64,000 bases of DNA, taken from Euptelea pleiosperma. Taxonomy: Eukaryota > Streptophyta > Magnoliopsida > Ranunculales > Eupteleaceae. A model generated the notes under the pieces. It worked only from the letters and a program-made list of their open reading frames with translations, was not told the origin of the DNA and made no database searches. Shown piece after piece: positions 44,111 to 55,128 of the stretch; the stretch's first letter is position 1; every line of letters starts with the position of its first letter. A program made the translations under genes and the position numbers. The stretch is from assembly GCA_035048495.1 (NCBI GenBank), contig CM068547.1:18359913-18423912 (forward strand). The letters are read 5' to 3'.

Positions 44111-44639
44111 TATGGGATATTGGGGTTTAGCGTGAAGCACGCAAGAAGGGCCTTCGCCTTTTACATAGTAGAATAGATACCGGATAACGTAAAACGAACT
44201 AAAGTAAGAAACCACAAACATGTTTCTATTCCAAAATTTATTTAATCTTATAGGTTACCGCTTTCTAGTAAAGGGAATGACGTCCTATTGGGTGAAACCT
44301 AGGGGTAATATATTAGATAACAAAATTTCTTATATTTTGTAATCACGTGTGTGGGTACCAAAATCATGACTCCCACGTGGGCAACGCCACGTGGAAGAGA
44401 CCGAGGTCTCGGCAGCATATGTGCCCAAAGCATAGAAGGAAAAATAAGAGAGAAAAGGATGACTCCACAGCAAGCCAAGTTCGAAGCATTGAAGAGTGGT
44501 CGAATGGGTCCTGACAAGCATGAATTGCGCATGACGAGCAGCCTAGGTCTCAGCATCGGCAACAGACAAGATGAAACTCGACTGAAAGAGACATCATGGC
44601 CAGTTGGAACTCGTGGTAGAAAATCCTTCAGAGTGCTCG

Positions 44640-44930
44640 GGTGTTATTGACAAAATCAACACCTTGGCGACAAGTTGAACCCGTTAACAAGACAGGAATT
44701 AGTACAATAGTAGGTAGTTAACCGTGATAGTGGATGAGTTAGTCGGCGATAAGTGGTGATAGAGTGAAAAAATGGCACAGTAGTAGGTAGTTAACCCTGA
44801 CAATGGATAAGTCAGTCGGCGGCAGATTGTGACAAGAAGGAAAGGTTAGTACGACAATGGGTAATTAGTTCTGACACAAAAAAATTAGTTGTCAGACTGT
44901 TTTGTTAGAGAGTAAGTCGATGGCAGAGTA
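44640..44930. repeat. Degenerate short tandem repeats
   Basis: Three imperfect units of 85-100 bp, marked by TAGTAGGTAGTTAACC…GTGATAGTGGATGAGTTAGTCGGCG and variants (about 44705, 44790 and 44865). They lie just upstream of the first recognisable exon of the CACTA 2 gene. Confidence 0.55.
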
Positions 44931-44934
44931 AACG

Positions 44935-47340
44935 TGTACACAACAGGGTACTAGATGGAGGGATTTTAAAACAAAGTTGAATCATGATCATATCATTCCT
45001 TATATGGCGGAGCCTGAGCTTCTCAATATCAAGCCACTTAAGTACGATTACATTGATCAGAAGATTGGACAGCTTTTGTAGCTTCAAAAATATCACTAGA
45101 ATGGATGGCTTATCGTGAAGCCCAAAAAGAAAGGAGAGCAATGAATAAATACAACCATCGTCTTGGCAGAAAGTCATATGCCAATTTGGCCGAGGAGTTG
45201 GTAAGTTGTTGGCTCTAGTTAATTATAGAATTATTTTAATTATAGAATTATTTTAATTATAGAATTTCTAAATATACAAGCACTAATGTAAATTATTTAT
45301 TTTATAACAGAAATAATCTAGTCACTCAGAATAGGTAGATCGAAGTGAGTTATGGAAGAAGACTCATCAAAATAACGCTGGAAAGTATGTAGACAACGCC
45401 ACCAGGGAAACGGTGCTCAAAATTGTAAGTTGCCTTATCAATCAACTTGCTTCAATCTCGTGAATTACATAGTTATCAGAATTAATGGCATTTTATTTTT
45501 GCAGGACGATTTAAGAAGACAAGTTGCAGAGGGGTCCCTATCCACTGAGGGAAGTAATGATGTATTGACAATGGCATTAGGGACCCAGGAACATCCCGGT
45601 AGGGTTAGGAGCATGGAGAATTTCGTTACTCCTTTAAAATACTTTCAGATCCCCAAACGTCGAAATAAAGCACACATGGCTCTTCTGGAATAGACCGAGT
45701 ATAGATGATATCCTAGATAGAGAGTCAGGCTCAGATGATAAGGGCAATGCAGGCACAACTTGAGCAGCTAACTCAATCGTAACATTTGCCATCGCAATAT
45801 ATTCCATCACCGGGATCTGAGAATGTAGCCTCATGTAGTCATCCCAGCCCGGGTGATGGTATATCGCAATCACGTGCGCATCAGAAGACTAGGGATGAAA
45901 AGGTACATACTGTGTACCTTAATTTTTTTTATTAAATTTATTTGCATTATCTTATTAAATTTTTAACTTTTTTGTTATAGGAAAAGCCATATAGGCTGGT
46001 ACTACATACACCTCGTAATATTGTTGCTGAAAGGGTTGTTTTGGATAGTACACCTAATCAAATGGTGCACTTTATCCCATTGGGACTTGATAATTTTCGT
46101 GTGTCAATTAAAGTACCCATAGTGCCGGATGCCGAACTCCTACTACCAGTTCATGATGTGTTTACTACGGTGGAAGATGCAGTTGGGAGTATCGTGGCAT
46201 GGCCTAAAGTATGGGTGGTGTCCACAAACGCTGATCATATAAACACATCTGTCAATTTTTTATCATATCTACTTGATTTAATTTATTCATATATATATTG
46301 ATTATAACTTTAATTTTGATTATAGGTACAAGAGAATAGGAGTGAAATTTCAATTTTATCAAAGAATTTTATGATCATCTTTGTGCACGCAACCCATCTT
46401 CCATATCCGTTGGTGTTACTATCGGGTCGAAAGTATTTGAGGTACCAGAGACAATTCAAATTGACTTTCTAGATGTATCTTTGGTGTGTGAACTACAAGA
46501 TGTGTTATCACAGTGCTTGACACTATTAATGGTAAGATACTTTGGAGTTTCTTTTATCGATCTAAATTTCATAAATACAATGATGGCATTCTAATTAATT
46601 TTTTTAATTTCTCAGTCACATCTACCAAATGTTAATTGAAAGACATTTGATTGATAAAATTATGATGGTTAATGCTCAAGCCATCAGTGCGTGTATAAGG
46701 GATGGGCAGTTTGTGGAATATCTTGTTAATATATTGGTATTTATATACACCAATGGGAGGATTTTGTTTATTCCCATAAACATTGGGTAATTCTATTTTT
46801 GATTGTCATTAGATTTGATAATTAACTTGTTGAATGTCTTGCTAATAACTTGATTGTTGTTTATACATAGGGCACATTGGATTTTGATTGTCATCGACTT
46901 ATATTATCAATGAAAATTTATTATTTCGACTCACTAAATAATTCAATTGACTAAAATTTGAAAGCCAACATCAAATGGTAAGTTAATGTTTATATTAGTA
47001 AACTAAACAATATTTATACATGCTGCAAATGATTAATTAAATTATTATTTCGATTCCTTTCTTGTAGTATCTTTAAAGTATTCGAAAAAGAGAATTTGGG
47101 CCACAAATTGAAGAAGAAGGAACCAACATAGAGAATAGTTGTGGTAATAAAAATCTTTCTATTAGTACTTAGTTTTTATTGGTCGGAAGTTTATTTTTTT
47201 GCTTATTAATTAACGAATTATTACATGCTTGTACATAGTGCCCAAAACAACAAGATATGAAATCTTGTGGATTTTTTGTTATAAGGTACATGAGAGACCT
47301 CATTACCGATTATGATGAGACAATTCAAAATTCGGTGAGA
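44935..47340 (+). pseudogene. CACTA 2 gene: Transposase_24 - DUF8039 - Ulp1-like protease
   Basis: A multi-exon plus-strand gene. Exon about 44940-45200: RWRDFKTKLNHDHIIPYMAE and later AMNKYNHRLGRKSYANLAEE with donor GTAAGT. 45320-45424: DRSELWKKTHQNNAGKYVD. 45504-45690: DDLRRQVAEGSLS…MALGTQEHPGRVRSMENFVT. 45981-46210: DUF8039-like (VHFIPLGLDNFRVSIKVPIV…GSIVAWPK). 46640-46980 and 47239-47334: C48 (Ulp1/SENP-type) protease, with His in AHWILIVID (46875-46877), Asp in YYFDSL (46928-46930), and Gln/Cys in KQQDMKSCGFF (Cys 47266-47268). In-frame stops near 45045, 45315 and 45694 and a frameshift at about 46915 show decay, although all four catalytic positions remain. Such proteases occur in second genes of plant CACTA elements; their role in transposition is unclear. 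Confidence 0.8.
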
Positions 47341-47699
47341 CATTTGTTCTATTACGTATTCTTTATGTGTACGTTTGAATAAGTAAAATCAATTTATTAA
47401 TTATCTCCACCTATTTTCTGTTAATTAGGTCAAAAATTTAAATCAAAAGCTAAATACATATTTGAAGAGCTGACATAATGTAGAGTTGAGTGAATTAAGC
47501 TCTTCAAAGAGAATTTTGGAGGTATATTAATGACATATCGTTTGTCATCATTTCTTTTTTTTTTTCTCTAAGAATTGCATGTGCATTTATTGGCTCTAGC
47601 TAATTTTTTTCATTGATTAGCTATTTTTCTGGGAAATGAATATATATCTTCTTCTAAATCTGTATAATTTTCACTACCAAGCCATTTAAATCTATTTAG

Positions 47700-48715
47700 T
47701 TTTGCTTCTTTTCATTTTATTTACTTACAAGGGCTTTTTGGTCTTTTTGGTGCCAATGAACACGTCACCCTACCCCACACGTCAACCTGCAACTTTGGTC
47801 ATTCAATACTTTCACATAATTTCAACTCAACTGTTCAAGTAATTGTTGCATTCTGACATTGTACTTAAACTTTGCTTCTTTCCATTTTATTTACTTACAT
47901 GGGCTTTTTGGTCTTTTTGGTGCCAATGAACACGTCACCCTACCCCACACGTCAACCTGCAACTTTAGTCATTCAATACTTTCACATAATTTTAACTCAA
48001 CTGTTCAAGTAATTATTGCATCCTGACATTGTACTTAAACTTTGTTTCTTTTCATTTTATTTACTTACAGGGGCTTTTTGGTGCCAATGAACACATCATC
48101 CTACCCCACACATCAACCTGTAACTTTGGTCATTCAATACTTTTACATAATTTTAACTCAAATGTTCAAGTAATTATTGCATCCTGATATTGTACTTAAA
48201 CTTTGCTTCTTTTCATTTTATTTACTTACAGGGGCTTTTTGGTGCCAATGAACACGTCATCCTACCCCACACGTTAACCTGCAACTTTGGTCATTCAATA
48301 CTTTACATAATTTCAACTCAACTGTTCAAGTAATTATTGCATCCTGACATTGTACTTAAACTTTGCTTCTTTTCATTTTATTTACTTATAAGAGTTTTTT
48401 GGTCTTTTTGGTGCCAATGAACACGTCATCCTACCCCACACGTCAACCTGCAACTTTGGTCATTCAATACTTTCACATAATTTCAACTCAACTATTCAAG
48501 TAATTATTGCATCCTGACATTGTACTTAAACTTTGTTTCTTTTCATTTTATTTACTTACAGGGGCTTTTTGGTCTTTTTGGTGCCAATGAACACGTCGTC
48601 CTACCCCACACGTCAACCTGCAACTTTGGTTATTCAATACTTTCACATAATTTCAACTCAACTGTTCAAGTAATTATTGCATCCTGACATTTTACTTAAA
48701 GTTTATGACTAGAAA
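47700..48715. repeat. Six-copy tandem repeat, 159-170-bp unit
   Basis: The marker CTTTGCTTCTTTTCATTTTATTTACTTA recurs at about 47701, 47872, 48042, 48201, 48361 and 48531. The 10-11-bp length steps come from presence or absence of a second GGTCTTTTT. Each unit also holds GGTGCCAATGAACACGTCA, CCCACACGTCAACCTGCAAC and TCATTCAATACTTTCACATAA. Copies are 90-97% alike by eye. It lies in CACTA 2 between the gene and the right end. Confidence 0.92.
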
Positions 48716-48779
48716 CATGAGTAAAACTTTCATCACAATGTTCTCACATATGCTTCTATTACAATGAAAATCACAGCCC

Positions 48780-48990
48780 ATGTGGAACAATGTTAGTGGA
48801 CTCTTACCGTATGGAATTTTTGTCAATCTCTCAATGGACCTCAAAACCAAAAATCAGCCTGCTTAGTGATTTCTAAGAATTCGAAGCTTATCGAGTGTTA
48901 TTTGGGTGTAAATCACTAATTAGGTTATTCTAAAGGTTCATTGAGGGATAAGCCAAACATCTATATAATTTATGAGTACTTAGGACTGAT
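48780..48990. repeat. Foldback MITE copy, diverged
   Basis: The left arm GTTAGTGGACTCTTACCGTATGG…AACCAAAAATCAGCCTGCTTAG and the right arm AAATCACTAATTAGG…AAGCCAAACATCTATA. Same family as 42178-42463, shortened. Confidence 0.65.
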
Positions 48991-49389
48991 TCTAGCTAGC
49001 TAGTTGTATTGGAAAAACCTAATATACAATGTGTAACCTACTTGGTTGTGAATGGTGGTGAATGTAAATGTGAATGTTAGTGAATGAATGTCTGTTGAAT
49101 TGGTCTGTGTGCTGCAGGTGGTGTATGATATGCAGGTTGGAAAAATAAATAAAATATCAAAAAAAAAAATATGACATTTGGCATCGGTTTTATATTACTT
49201 TTGGAGTCAATTTTTCCAAAAACTGACGCCATTGCATGAGTTACACTGTCGGTTTTCTATAACAAAAAACCGACGCAAAAGCTTTCGTGTCACTGGTATT
49301 CACGTCAATTTTTTAAAAACAAAAAACCGACGCCAAATGTCTACGGCGTCGGTTTTTAACCGATGCCAAATGCCATTTTTCTAGTAGTG

Positions 49390-50535
49390 CTTCATATAAA
49401 TTGTTAAATGCATTATGAATATTTTCTTCACCTTTATCATCACTTAAGTCAGTTTTATTATCAATTTCAGCATTCTTAGAGTAACAATTTTCATTAAGAT
49501 TAGCAATAGTCATTAAAGCTCTAACATTAGATGATTCTCCGCTATCACTGGATGTGTTTGTTTCTGTATCGGATTCATCACTATTCATGTCCCAAGCAAC
49601 AACCTTCATAGCTTTAGTTTTTCTCTTCTTAACATTGTTAGGACAGTCAGTAGAGATATGACCAAACCCCCTGTATTTATAACATTGTATTTCATCTTTG
49701 TTGTTCTCTCCCTTTTTGTATTTATCAAATTTTTCAAAAGGTTTCCTATTTCTTTGTGTGGAAATTTTCTTATCTTTGTTTCTAAAAAAATTTTTGAATT
49801 TCTTAGCGAAAAGGACAACTTCATCATCAATGTTATTAGACTCATTAGAGTCAGTTTCTTCTCTTAATTACTTCTTAGAGGTTTTCAGAGCTAATCCTTT
49901 TTTCTCAAGTGTATGAAGTTTAAATTCAAATGTTTGGATTGATCCTATTAATTCTTCTAGTCTTATTAGATCAACATTTTTACTTTCTTCAGTAGCTGTT
50001 ATTTTAGGGTGAAACCTATTAGGCAAAGATCTCAGAATTTTTTCAATAATTTTTTGTTCAGGGATAGCTTCACCAAAACCCCAAATAGAATTAATTATTT
50101 CACTCAATTTAGTGTAGTAGTGTGTGAAACTTTCATCCTCATTCATTCTTATAATTTCAAATTGTGTCGTGAGCATTTGAAGTTTTGGTAGTTTAACAAA
50201 GTTTGTTCCTTCATAGGACATCTCCAAAATTTCCATGCTTGTTTTGAGGTTTCACAAGCAATAATTCTCTTAAATTCGTTAGGAGATAAAGGACAGTGTA
50301 TTGCATTCAATGCTTGATTATTATATTGGTATGCTTCCTTATCTCCCACACTCTATTTTCTTTTAGGTTTAATAGCAACGGTAGTTGATTCACCAATAGT
50401 AGTTGCTACAGTAGGAGATGTCCATCCCAATTCCACTAATTCCCAAATCCATTCATCAAGAGATTTCAAAAAAATTATCATTCTAGCCTTCCAGTAGGCA
50501 TAATTAGTATCATTGAATAGAGGAGGTCTAGACAC
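49390..50535 (-). pseudogene. Second Ty1/copia gag, broken
   Basis: Minus-strand Gag begins MSRPPLFNDTNYAYWKARMI at 50535. It runs through GDKEAYQYNNQALNAIHCPL, CETSKQAWK, the UBN2 core (QKIIEKILRSLPNRFHPKI near 50030) and a knuckle at about 49650-49690. The knuckle reads CYKYRGFGHISTDC, so the second Cys of CCHC is Tyr. Acidic text follows (DMNSDESDTETNTSSDS). Frameshifts near 50350, 50230 and 49850 and a stop near 49865 break it. It is cut at 49390 by the CACTA 2 terminus; the downstream pol is not in the window. Confidence 0.85.
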
Positions 50536-50616
50536 AGAATCCTTTTTGACTTGTGGTTATTCCAAGGGAACTAAGGATCACACTTGAGTTGTTAAGCCCT
50601 TTACAAAGTGACATAC

Positions 50617-50628
50617 GCTCTTATACCA
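50617..50628 (-). other. Copia primer binding site (initiator tRNA-Met), variant
   Basis: The minus strand reads TGGTATAAGAGC, one substitution from the usual TGGTATCAGAGC, two bases from the LTR end at 50631. Confidence 0.8.
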
Positions 50629-51332
50629 ATTGTAATTCCCTTTTAATTACCACGTTATGTCCTAGAGGAGGGTGAATAGGACAATTTTTAATTTTTCTGT
50701 CGATTCTATATGGGTTCAAAATTAATGTTCACACAAGGCGGAAAAGGATCAAACAATCAAAATATTAGTCATCCACAGAATATAGATATGGGAAAATCTG
50801 AGACAAAAAAATGCAAACATTCACAATCACACGAGACTCAGATTTCTAGTGGTTCGGCGACTCTGCACCTATGTCCGCTGTCCAATACTTAACACGAGTA
50901 ATATTAAATTATTTCAATTATGCATTACAATATATCCAATTGAAATAAATAATCAACTAACTAAGATATCACTTAGTTTTAATCTAATGAGAATCACTTC
51001 TTGCTCACCTAGAGAGTCGTGCTTTGAGGTTCCCTATGCAATGAGGCATGGAACGGAGGAAAAAGAAGTGAGGAATCCTCTTTTCGACTCCAGTCGTTGC
51101 TTTTCTTTCTATGACTCCCATTATTGGTATCAAACCAATAGCGATTCATACAAGCTAAATCTTCTAATTGATAATTGGGCCAAAGAAAAATTTCAATTTA
51201 ATGAATTTATTTGTATCAAATTGCAAGAGACCTGTAACGATCAACATAAAATCGAATGAGCCGACTTGAAATTTTAGCATTATCATCACAAAGAGGAGCT
51301 TCCGGGTTTTTGGTCATTCTTATCTTTAAAGA

Positions 51333-51412
51333 AGATTGAATCAGGGGACTATGAATGACCCAGTATCGAATACTGGTAATAATATCAGCAAAAGAACGTT
51401 CTCCTGTGCTTC
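51333..51412 (-). pseudogene. psbE: Plastid psbE fragment
   Basis: The minus strand reads [21 protein letters not shown], the N-terminus of the cytochrome b559 alpha subunit of photosystem II. The haem-ligand His is the HS at the end. The plastid match stops just after it and other sequence follows, so only about a quarter of the gene is here. It is a nuclear copy of plastid DNA, not a working gene. Confidence 0.9.
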
Positions 51413-51559
51413 TAAACATACTAAGCTCCGCATATTCTTGTACAGTCAAAGGGAGAAACGATTCCATGAAAGATAGGATCAGTAAATGAAAACCCACTGA
51501 TATTTCATCTTTGTGAGATCGTCAATAGTGTACCGAGGGTGTCTTTAGAGTATACCGAA

Positions 51560-51705
51560 TCAGTATAGCTATCCTTCTTTTGTTGAATCTTTTTCAGGGC
51601 TCGATAGATAATTTGATAAGCCAATTTTTTTCTATGTTTTAGAATACTGTTAACCAACATGTTAACTAATCGATTATGATAAATCCCATCCTATATATTG
51701 TCCTT
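51560..51705 (-). pseudogene. rps7: Plastid rps7 fragment
   Basis: The minus strand reads [20 protein letters not shown], then [17 protein letters not shown]. This is the N-terminal third of plastid ribosomal protein S7 (…[20 protein letters not shown]… in plants). There are several substitutions. It is 150 bp from the psbE piece, although the two genes are far apart in plastid genomes. Confidence 0.88.
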
Positions 51706-51964
51706 TTCATTCCGCGTTGCAATAGAAACTTTTTATTCTACAAAATTAGATGAAAATGAGTTCTTCATAGGAGAGAACAAATATTTATCTTTTCGATGAG
51801 AATTTGTACACGACATGGGAGAAACCTCTGGGTTTTTGAGAACAAAATTTGAAAGTGGGAACCCCTTTCTTTATCTTTATTCAGTGTAACTACTTGAGCC
51901 AATGAGAGGAAACCTTCACGTTGGATTTTGAAGGGTGGAAATCCTATCCTATAGGAACTTATCC

Positions 51965-52205
51965 CAATTTTTCTTTTGCTAGGCCCGTAGCTAAAAAATC
52001 TACTTTCTTACGATTACGAGGTTCATTCGAATAAGAAATCCAATCCCGAAAATACAACATCCCACTTTTTTTTACTACCCAAGGCTTCGATACATTTCGA
52101 AATCAAGAAATCTCTACTGGAGTAGGTGTTGTCAGAGAACAATTAGCCGATCCAGATTTGCAACTTATTACGGATTATTCATTCAATGGAAACCAGTTGG
52201 ATATT
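51965..52205 (+). pseudogene. rpoC1: Plastid rpoC1 fragment
   Basis: The plus strand reads [19 protein letters not shown], a stop, then [19 protein letters not shown] and [20 protein letters not shown]. This is part of the plastid RNA polymerase beta' subunit. An in-frame TAA near 52035 and missense changes show it is not functional. Confidence 0.88.
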
Positions 52206-52214
52206 CTCCAGATA

Positions 52215-52350
52215 AAAGTCAGAACATGGCTCTTATGGGCGGTTTAACAAAATATGTACCAATTACAAAAATTGATTTTTTATTAGGTACACTTTCTCTT
52301 TGTGGTATTCCACCTCTTGCTTGTTTTTGGTCCCAAGACGAGATTCAGCT
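52215..52350 (+). pseudogene. ndhF: Plastid ndhF fragment
   Basis: The plus strand reads [18 protein letters not shown] then [20 protein letters not shown]. This is a short stretch of NDH complex subunit 5 with its hydrophobic transmembrane segment. It abuts the rpoC1 piece with ten bases between, which does not occur in plastid genomes, so the insert was joined from separate pieces. Confidence 0.9.
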
Positions 52351-53439
52351 AAGGCCGGTAGTCTATTTAGAGAAATTATTTTCTCATGGATCTACAATCT
52401 TCAACTCAGTTAGATGAGTCCTCACTCATCCACCAATCACAAATATTCAATGTTCATAAACTTTAAATTCTATTTAAAAGAATTTGATCATAGAGACACT
52501 TACCTTTAGATGAATACGATCAAATGGAGAATTCTTTGGAAGAGAATTCGCCTAAGAGACACTCTACTAATAGTAATCCTCTTCTTGAAAGAAGATGCTT
52601 GTAGAAAATAATAGGTAATAGTCTTTTCAAACACTTAGAGCCTTCACAAGGAATACACAGCTTTACTCAGGTGAAGCTTTCACAAATTCTAAATCTCTGG
52701 ACTCAAAGAGTGGTAATCAAAGGATGAGAGCTAAGAGATCTCTTGATTGAGTTACTTCTTATGAGGGGAGAAGGCTCTAATTTATAAGCCAGCCTCCACT
52801 CAATAGAAATGAACTAAAAATAGTAGTTTGAAGGGCCAAAGTGCGCCTAAACTCGCAGAAAAGATCGAGCCAAAATGAGACCCGAAAAGGGTGGGGTCAA
52901 CTGCACATTTTCTTCAGTCGACAGCAATTTTTTGCCAGTCGCCCGCTCAGGTCAGAACCAGAAAATCTGGTATAGAGAAGTCCGGTCGACCACACCTTTT
53001 GACAGGTCGGCCACTCAAAATGGTCAGTTGGCCGGTCCTCTTAGACCTTCTCTGAAAAATACCAATTTAAGTATTTATGCTTCCAAGCAATACCAAAATA
53101 GCAGGGAGTAATCTAGGGTAAATTTTGATCTGCTGGCATACACGCGGTGTACCCTTAGATCTACGCAAATATCCGCAACACGAGAGTCTTGATAGTTGAA
53201 CGCTCATAGAGTGAGAACGTACTTCGATCATTTGCTTCAAATCTTCATGGTTGAGCTTTGACTCTGTCTTTAGTTGGCCTTGAACACTTGGGTTGTTGTT
53301 CTTCATCTTTAAGTCTTCTTTGAGTTGATGAAGTTCACTTGATCTTTAATACTCCAGTCTTCAGCAAACTTCTAATCTTAACAATATAATTATATAGAAG
53401 AGCTAAAGGTTCCTGGGATTGACAATTGAAACTTCTCAA

Positions 53440-55128
53440 AACATATTTCGGGAAGTCAAGATAGAAAGTCATTTTGATTAAGTCTCATTACGTGCTTTTT
53501 CTATTGCAAAGACACCAATCAGACAATTTTGATGGAATGCGGGCCCACAATAAACCTTCAGAACCAATGATCAAAGCTTAGAGAGCCAATGGGCTAAGAC
53601 AAGAAGATGTAGGCCGAATGCGAGCTGAGCCAAAGGATCGAAGAACTAGAGAGACGATCAAGAGAGAAGGAGAGTCAAGCCTCCAAAGAAGAGACTACGG
53701 AAATTAAAGCTTAATCAACTAACACAAGATAAAGACTTGCTCAGTTGGTAAAGCTTGCAGAAGATCAAGTTAGAGACTAGGGTTCAAGACCCTCTACTAG
53801 CATTTTCTCTTTATTTTTGTAGTAATTTTTCTCTCCTTTATCTACACCCTCATTCTCTTTCCTCTCTCTAGACCCTCATTCTCTCTCTCCTCTGATGTTC
53901 TCTTCCTCTTTTTCCACTCTTCCTCTCTTGGCCTTACTTTTTCTCCTTTGAAAAAAAAAACAAAAAGAAAGAAAAAGGAGAAGAGAATAAGAGAGCCATA
54001 GCTCTCTTCCCTTGACTGGTCTGGCTAGTACGCCTCCTCTCCTTCACGTTCTTCTCCATGGTGGTGATCCACAGTTGGGCCGTGAGACTTGCTCCACCAC
54101 CTCTGCATGTTCTTCTACCACTGCACCACCCCAACATCTTCTTTATCACGTCCTTGCTGCCCTCCACATTGCTGGTGGTTCTCCTCTTCACCATGCCGTT
54201 ACACCACCACCTGCAACACGATTCAACACTGCTCCATCTCCATCTTGTCCACGCAGAAGCACCCAGATCAGCAACCTCTTCCATCTCGTTCTGATCTGCA
54301 GGTGAGACCTACAACTCCAAAGAGGATCGAAACACCATCTTGAACTGCTAACCGAGAGGCCTGCAACATGTGCATGCCCAACCATGCCTAGAACTAGGTT
54401 GCATGCTAGCAACTTCTTGGCCAATAGACCTACAGTCCTCCAAGATCTCTTTTCGGGTGCAAACAACAGCTTGCTTCTCCCCTCCATCTTGTTCAAACCA
54501 ACAACCCCAATCTCGTCTTCCTCATTGTAGACCGGTGCTCTTTCAAACACCACCATAGCTCCACCATGGAGCACCACACCGTGTAGCCCCTGGTGTTCAT
54601 GGCTCATTCAAAACCTTCTCCTCCACAGATCTCCTCTTCTCCAAAGCCGTGGACAGCGACCACCTTTCCCATGCACTCCACATCAATGGTCCATCTCCAA
54701 TCCATCATTCGGGTAAGTGCTAAAGTAAATCAATACTTTCTCTCTCTATCTCTAGGAATTCTCATTTCTCTCTCTTCTCTTTTTACTCGCTCTCTAGAGC
54801 ATCCCTTTCTCTCTCTTCTTTTTATCTCTCTAAATCCTTTATTGCTGATTAGTTAGGGTTAGTATTTGTATCTTGAAAGCATTGTAGCAACCTTATGACT
54901 TAATAATGAAGTTTATTTTGACCACAATTTTGTTTTGATTCTCTTTTATTATTGCTTAGATTAATCTCTAATAATTCTCTCAAACAAGTTTTAAAAATCA
55001 CCTCATCATCCTTTTCACCTCTCCATCAATTAGATAGCTATTCTATAATTTTTAGTTCCAATAATGTGCTACCCTAACCCCGAGTGCTGATTCAACATCC
55101 GACATATGTACCATTGTACAAGCATGTG
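53440..55128 (+). mobile_element. Gypsy LTR of the A/B/C group, plus orientation, truncated
   Basis: From about 53440 (TTTCGGGAAGTCAAG, ATTAAGTCTCATTACGTGC, TTGATGGAATGCGGGCCC) the text runs parallel to the plus-strand LTR at 61975-62200. It has the same tract near 53760-53800 (GGGTTCAAGACCCTCTACTAGCA). It ends at 55128 in CCGAGTGCTGATTCAACATC…, short of the expected terminus. The first ~170 bp of the LTR are absent next to the copia LTR at 53383. Short ORFs at 53934-54856 have no domains; their Pro/His/Ser-rich text comes from CT-rich LTR sequence. Confidence 0.65.

Larger units (their letters stand above)
44640..49389 (+). mobile_element. CACTA transposon 2, left-truncated
   Basis: The right end is TTTTTCTAGTAGTG at 49376-49389 (minus strand CACTACTAGAAAAATGGCA). 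Before it (49150-49389) lie subterminal repeats GGCATCGGTTTT, CCGACGCCAAATG and CGGCGTCGGTTTTTAACC. The gene on the plus strand points to this end. No TNP2-like gene and no left end are seen, so the left part is lost or unrecognisable; the left limit is a guess. It interrupts a copia gag at 49390. Confidence 0.65.
50631..53383 (-). mobile_element. Copia 5' LTR carrying a plastid-derived insert
   Basis: The inner end TGTAATTCCC (50631) is set by the primer site. The outer end …CTTCTAATCTTAACA (53383) gives TGTTAAGATT…GGGAATTACA on the minus strand, a proper TG…CA LTR. Plastid gene fragments occupy about 51270-52350; without them the LTR would be near 1.4-1.7 kb. At 52850-53050 are degenerate repeats of CGGTCGACCAC / AGGTCGGCCACTC type. 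The partner LTR is not seen. Confidence 0.65.

Noticed and set aside
51020..51259. Possible further plastid gene fragment ([18 protein letters not shown]…)
   Set aside because: Composition and position suggest organelle DNA, but I could not match it to a gene with confidence.
51740..51960. Possible plastid group II intron piece (TACTTGAGCCAATGAGAGG)
   Set aside because: Only a short partial resemblance to a domain V/VI-type segment; not enough to call.
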